Positions 62,664 to 64,000 of a DNA stretch of 64,000 bases are shown piece by piece. The notes beneath the pieces are model-generated. The model did no database searches, was not told the origin of the DNA, and saw only the letters and a program-made list of their open reading frames with translations. The stretch lies in NCBI RefSeq assembly GCF_000024845.1, contig NC_013501.1, positions 2,894,874 to 2,958,873 on the forward strand, in the 5' to 3' direction. Position numbers and translations under genes: made by a program. This DNA comes from Rhodothermus marinus DSM 4252 (GTDB taxonomy: Bacteria > Bacteroidota > Rhodothermia > Rhodothermales > Rhodothermaceae). The number at the start of each line of letters is the position of its first letter. The first letter of the stretch is position 1.

Positions 62664-64000
62664 TCAGGCCGGCTCTTCTGCCTGCGCCAGCGCTTCTTCT
62701 TTGACCCGGTGCAGATAGGCCAGGGCTTCTTCCCGATCGGCCGGCAGCTCACCTTTGAAGATCACCTCCTTGATTGCGCCCAGCGCCCGTCGTTCGGGCC
62801 CTTTGAGCGAGGCGGCCATCTCCTCGAACAGCGCCGCACGCCGCAGCGCTTCGTCCTTGATCTCCATCATGTACTGAAAGGCCGCATCGTGCTCGTTGGG
62901 AATGCGCCCTTCGAGAATGGCTTCTTTGATGGCCTCTTTGATGATCCCCACGGCCACACCTTCGCCGATGCCCAGCGTCCGCATGATCTCCTCGCCATCG
63001 ACGGGCGGCTGGAAGTTGCGGATGCGGTCCTTTTCCTCCACTTCGGCCATGCGGGCCTCCAGCCGATCGAAAGCCTCCAGATAGCGACGCACGCGCCGGG
63101 GATTCTTGGAGGTGATGTCAGCCCGCACCAGCAGCATCAGATCCTCCAGGTCGTCGCCGGCCTCGAAGAGCAGTCGACGGATGGCCGAGTCGGTCACCTG
63201 TTCGTCGACGAGCGCGACGGGACGGTGGTGCAGGCGGACGAGCTTCTGCACGTAGGCCATGCGCTCGTCCATGGGTAGTTTGAAGCGCCGGAAGATGCGG
63301 GGGACCATGCGGGCACCCAGGTCTTCGTGTCCGTGGAAGGTCCAGCCCGTGCCCGGCACGAAGCGTTTGGTGGCCGGCTTGGCGATGTCGTGCAGCAGGG
63401 CCGCCCAGCGCAGCCACACGGCGTCGTCCTCGCAGGGACGGTCGGCCGTCATGCGGGCCACGTTGTCCACCACCTGCAGCGTGTGGTAGAAGTTGTCCTT
63501 GTGACGGTGCCCGTCGATGGTCTCGACGCCCTTGAGCGCCACCAGTTCGGGGAAGATGCGCGCCAGAATGCCGGTGGACTCCAGGATTTTGAAGCCGATG
63601 GAAGGCTGCGGCGCACACAGGATCTTCTGCAGTTCGTCGGTGATGCGCTCCTGGCTGAGGATTTCGACGCGGTGGGCCTTTTCCCGCATCGCCGCGAACG
63701 TGTCGGGTTCTACGCGGAAGTTCAGTTGCGCGGCAAAGCGGGCCGCCCGGATCATGCGGAGCGGATCGTCCTCGAAGGTCTGGCGCGGATCGAGCGGCGT
63801 GCGCAGCAGCCGTTGCCGGAGATCGCGCCGCCCGTGGAACGGATCGATCAGCGTTCCCCAGCGAGAGGGCCACAGGTCGATGGCCATCGCGTTGATGGTG
63901 AAATCGCGGCGGCGCAGGTCGTCGTCGAGCGTGCCGTCTTCGACGATGGGTTTGCGGGAGTCTTTGCGATAGCTTTCGCGGCGGGCCGCCACGAACTCCA
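62664..64000 (-). CDS. cca: CCA tRNA nucleotidyltransferase / poly(A) polymerase family (5' end outside window)
   Basis: The window holds about 445 residues of this protein, and the frame stays open to the right edge. The nucleotidyltransferase head is partly lost, but RRRDFTINAMAIDLW and LRMIRAARFAAQL (tRNA-recognition and head motifs) are present. An HD domain follows (HRHKDNFYHTLQVVDNVA, ALLHDIAKP). A long helical C-terminal tail ends the protein. Poly(A) polymerase and CCA enzyme cannot be told apart firmly here; CCA addition fits the HD-domain type best. Confidence 0.88.
   Translation of the reverse strand, partial: EFVAARRESYRKDSRKPIVEDGTLDDDLRRRDFTINAMAIDLWPSRWGTLIDPFHGRRDLRQRLLRTPLDPRQTFEDDPLRMIRAARFAAQLNFRVEPDTFAAMREKAHRVEILSQERITDELQKILCAPQPSIGFKILESTGILARIFPELVALKGVETIDGHRHKDNFYHTLQVVDNVARMTADRPCEDDAVWLRWAALLHDIAKPATKRFVPGTGWTFHGHEDLGARMVPRIFRRFKLPMDERMAYVQKLVRLHHRPVALVDEQVTDSAIRRLLFEAGDDLEDLMLLVRADITSKNPRRVRRYLEAFDRLEARMAEVEEKDRIRNFQPPVDGEEIMRTLGIGEGVAVGIIKEAIKEAILEGRIPNEHDAAFQYMMEIKDEALRRAALFEEMAASLKGPERRALGAIKEVIFKGELPADREEALAYLHRVKEEALAQAEEPA

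Overview
The window reads as a piece of chromosome from a thermophilic member of the Rhodothermota (formerly Bacteroidetes), most likely Rhodothermus marinus or a close relative. The reasons are high G+C coding sequence, SusC/SusD outer-membrane genes, the type IX secretion regulator PorX, bacillithiol-type genes (YpdA, YfiT/BstA), a class II ribonucleotide reductase with an intein, and a tRNA m7G methyltransferase carrying the long C-terminal extension typical of thermophiles. The genus call is inference from gene content, not from a database search. I found no rRNA, tRNA, CRISPR array or complete insertion sequence.

Layout. 1-6.5 kb: end of murF, a YdjC deacetylase, rnhB, aroK (antisense), truA, a beta-propeller lipoprotein, a small membrane protein and arginine deiminase. 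6.6-9.8 kb: a VapBC module inserted at the start of tadA, ypdA and a MntA/HepT toxin-antitoxin pair. 9.8-15.7 kb: a tatA-gatA-sucD-engB operon on the minus strand, then adenosine deaminase and aroA. 15.8-24.4 kb: a PIN-toxin pair with a frameshifted toxin, an MGMT-like protein, a GWxTD protein, SusD, a frameshifted SusC and a small lipoprotein. 24.6-35.7 kb: murB, an esterase, a DnaJ-type chaperone, an O-methyltransferase, an RNB ribonuclease, a DUF433/DUF5615 pair, trmB, porX-tsaE and an NAD(P)-binding protein. 36.4-43 kb: an M28 peptidase, lhgO, yfiT, an A+T-rich MjaI-type restriction-modification cassette, a 2H phosphoesterase and a Rad52-like protein. 43-46.7 kb: a nitrogen cluster (amt, a 28-residue membrane peptide, amt, P-II). 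46.8-54.4 kb: a sigma factor with a baeRF protein, then a LolA/ABC/outer-membrane-barrel operon. 54.8-64 kb: an AmrS radical SAM protein, nrdJ with its intein, a protein tail made only of D, E, F and Y, gatZ and the end of a CCA-adding enzyme.

How it works together. Most genes are housekeeping (peptidoglycan precursors, shikimate pathway, tRNA modification, translation support). Threaded between them are small defence or addiction modules: four toxin-antitoxin-type pairs and one restriction-modification pair. The three repeat-filled intergenic regions, near 26.5-27.0, 35.8-36.4 and 54.4-54.7 kb, hold two families of palindromic or interspersed repeats.

Strongest leads: (i) the two amt promoters, which share an upstream element of about 20 bp and a sigma-A-type core at identical spacing; (ii) the 28-residue membrane peptide between the amt genes, with a strong ribosome binding site; (iii) an acidic-aromatic protein whose last 66 residues use only D, E, F and Y; (iv) an intein placed directly before the catalytic cysteine of ribonucleotide reductase; (v) a degenerate SNase-like domain on the methyltransferase; (vi) a 35-bp direct repeat that records insertion of a toxin-antitoxin module at tadA.
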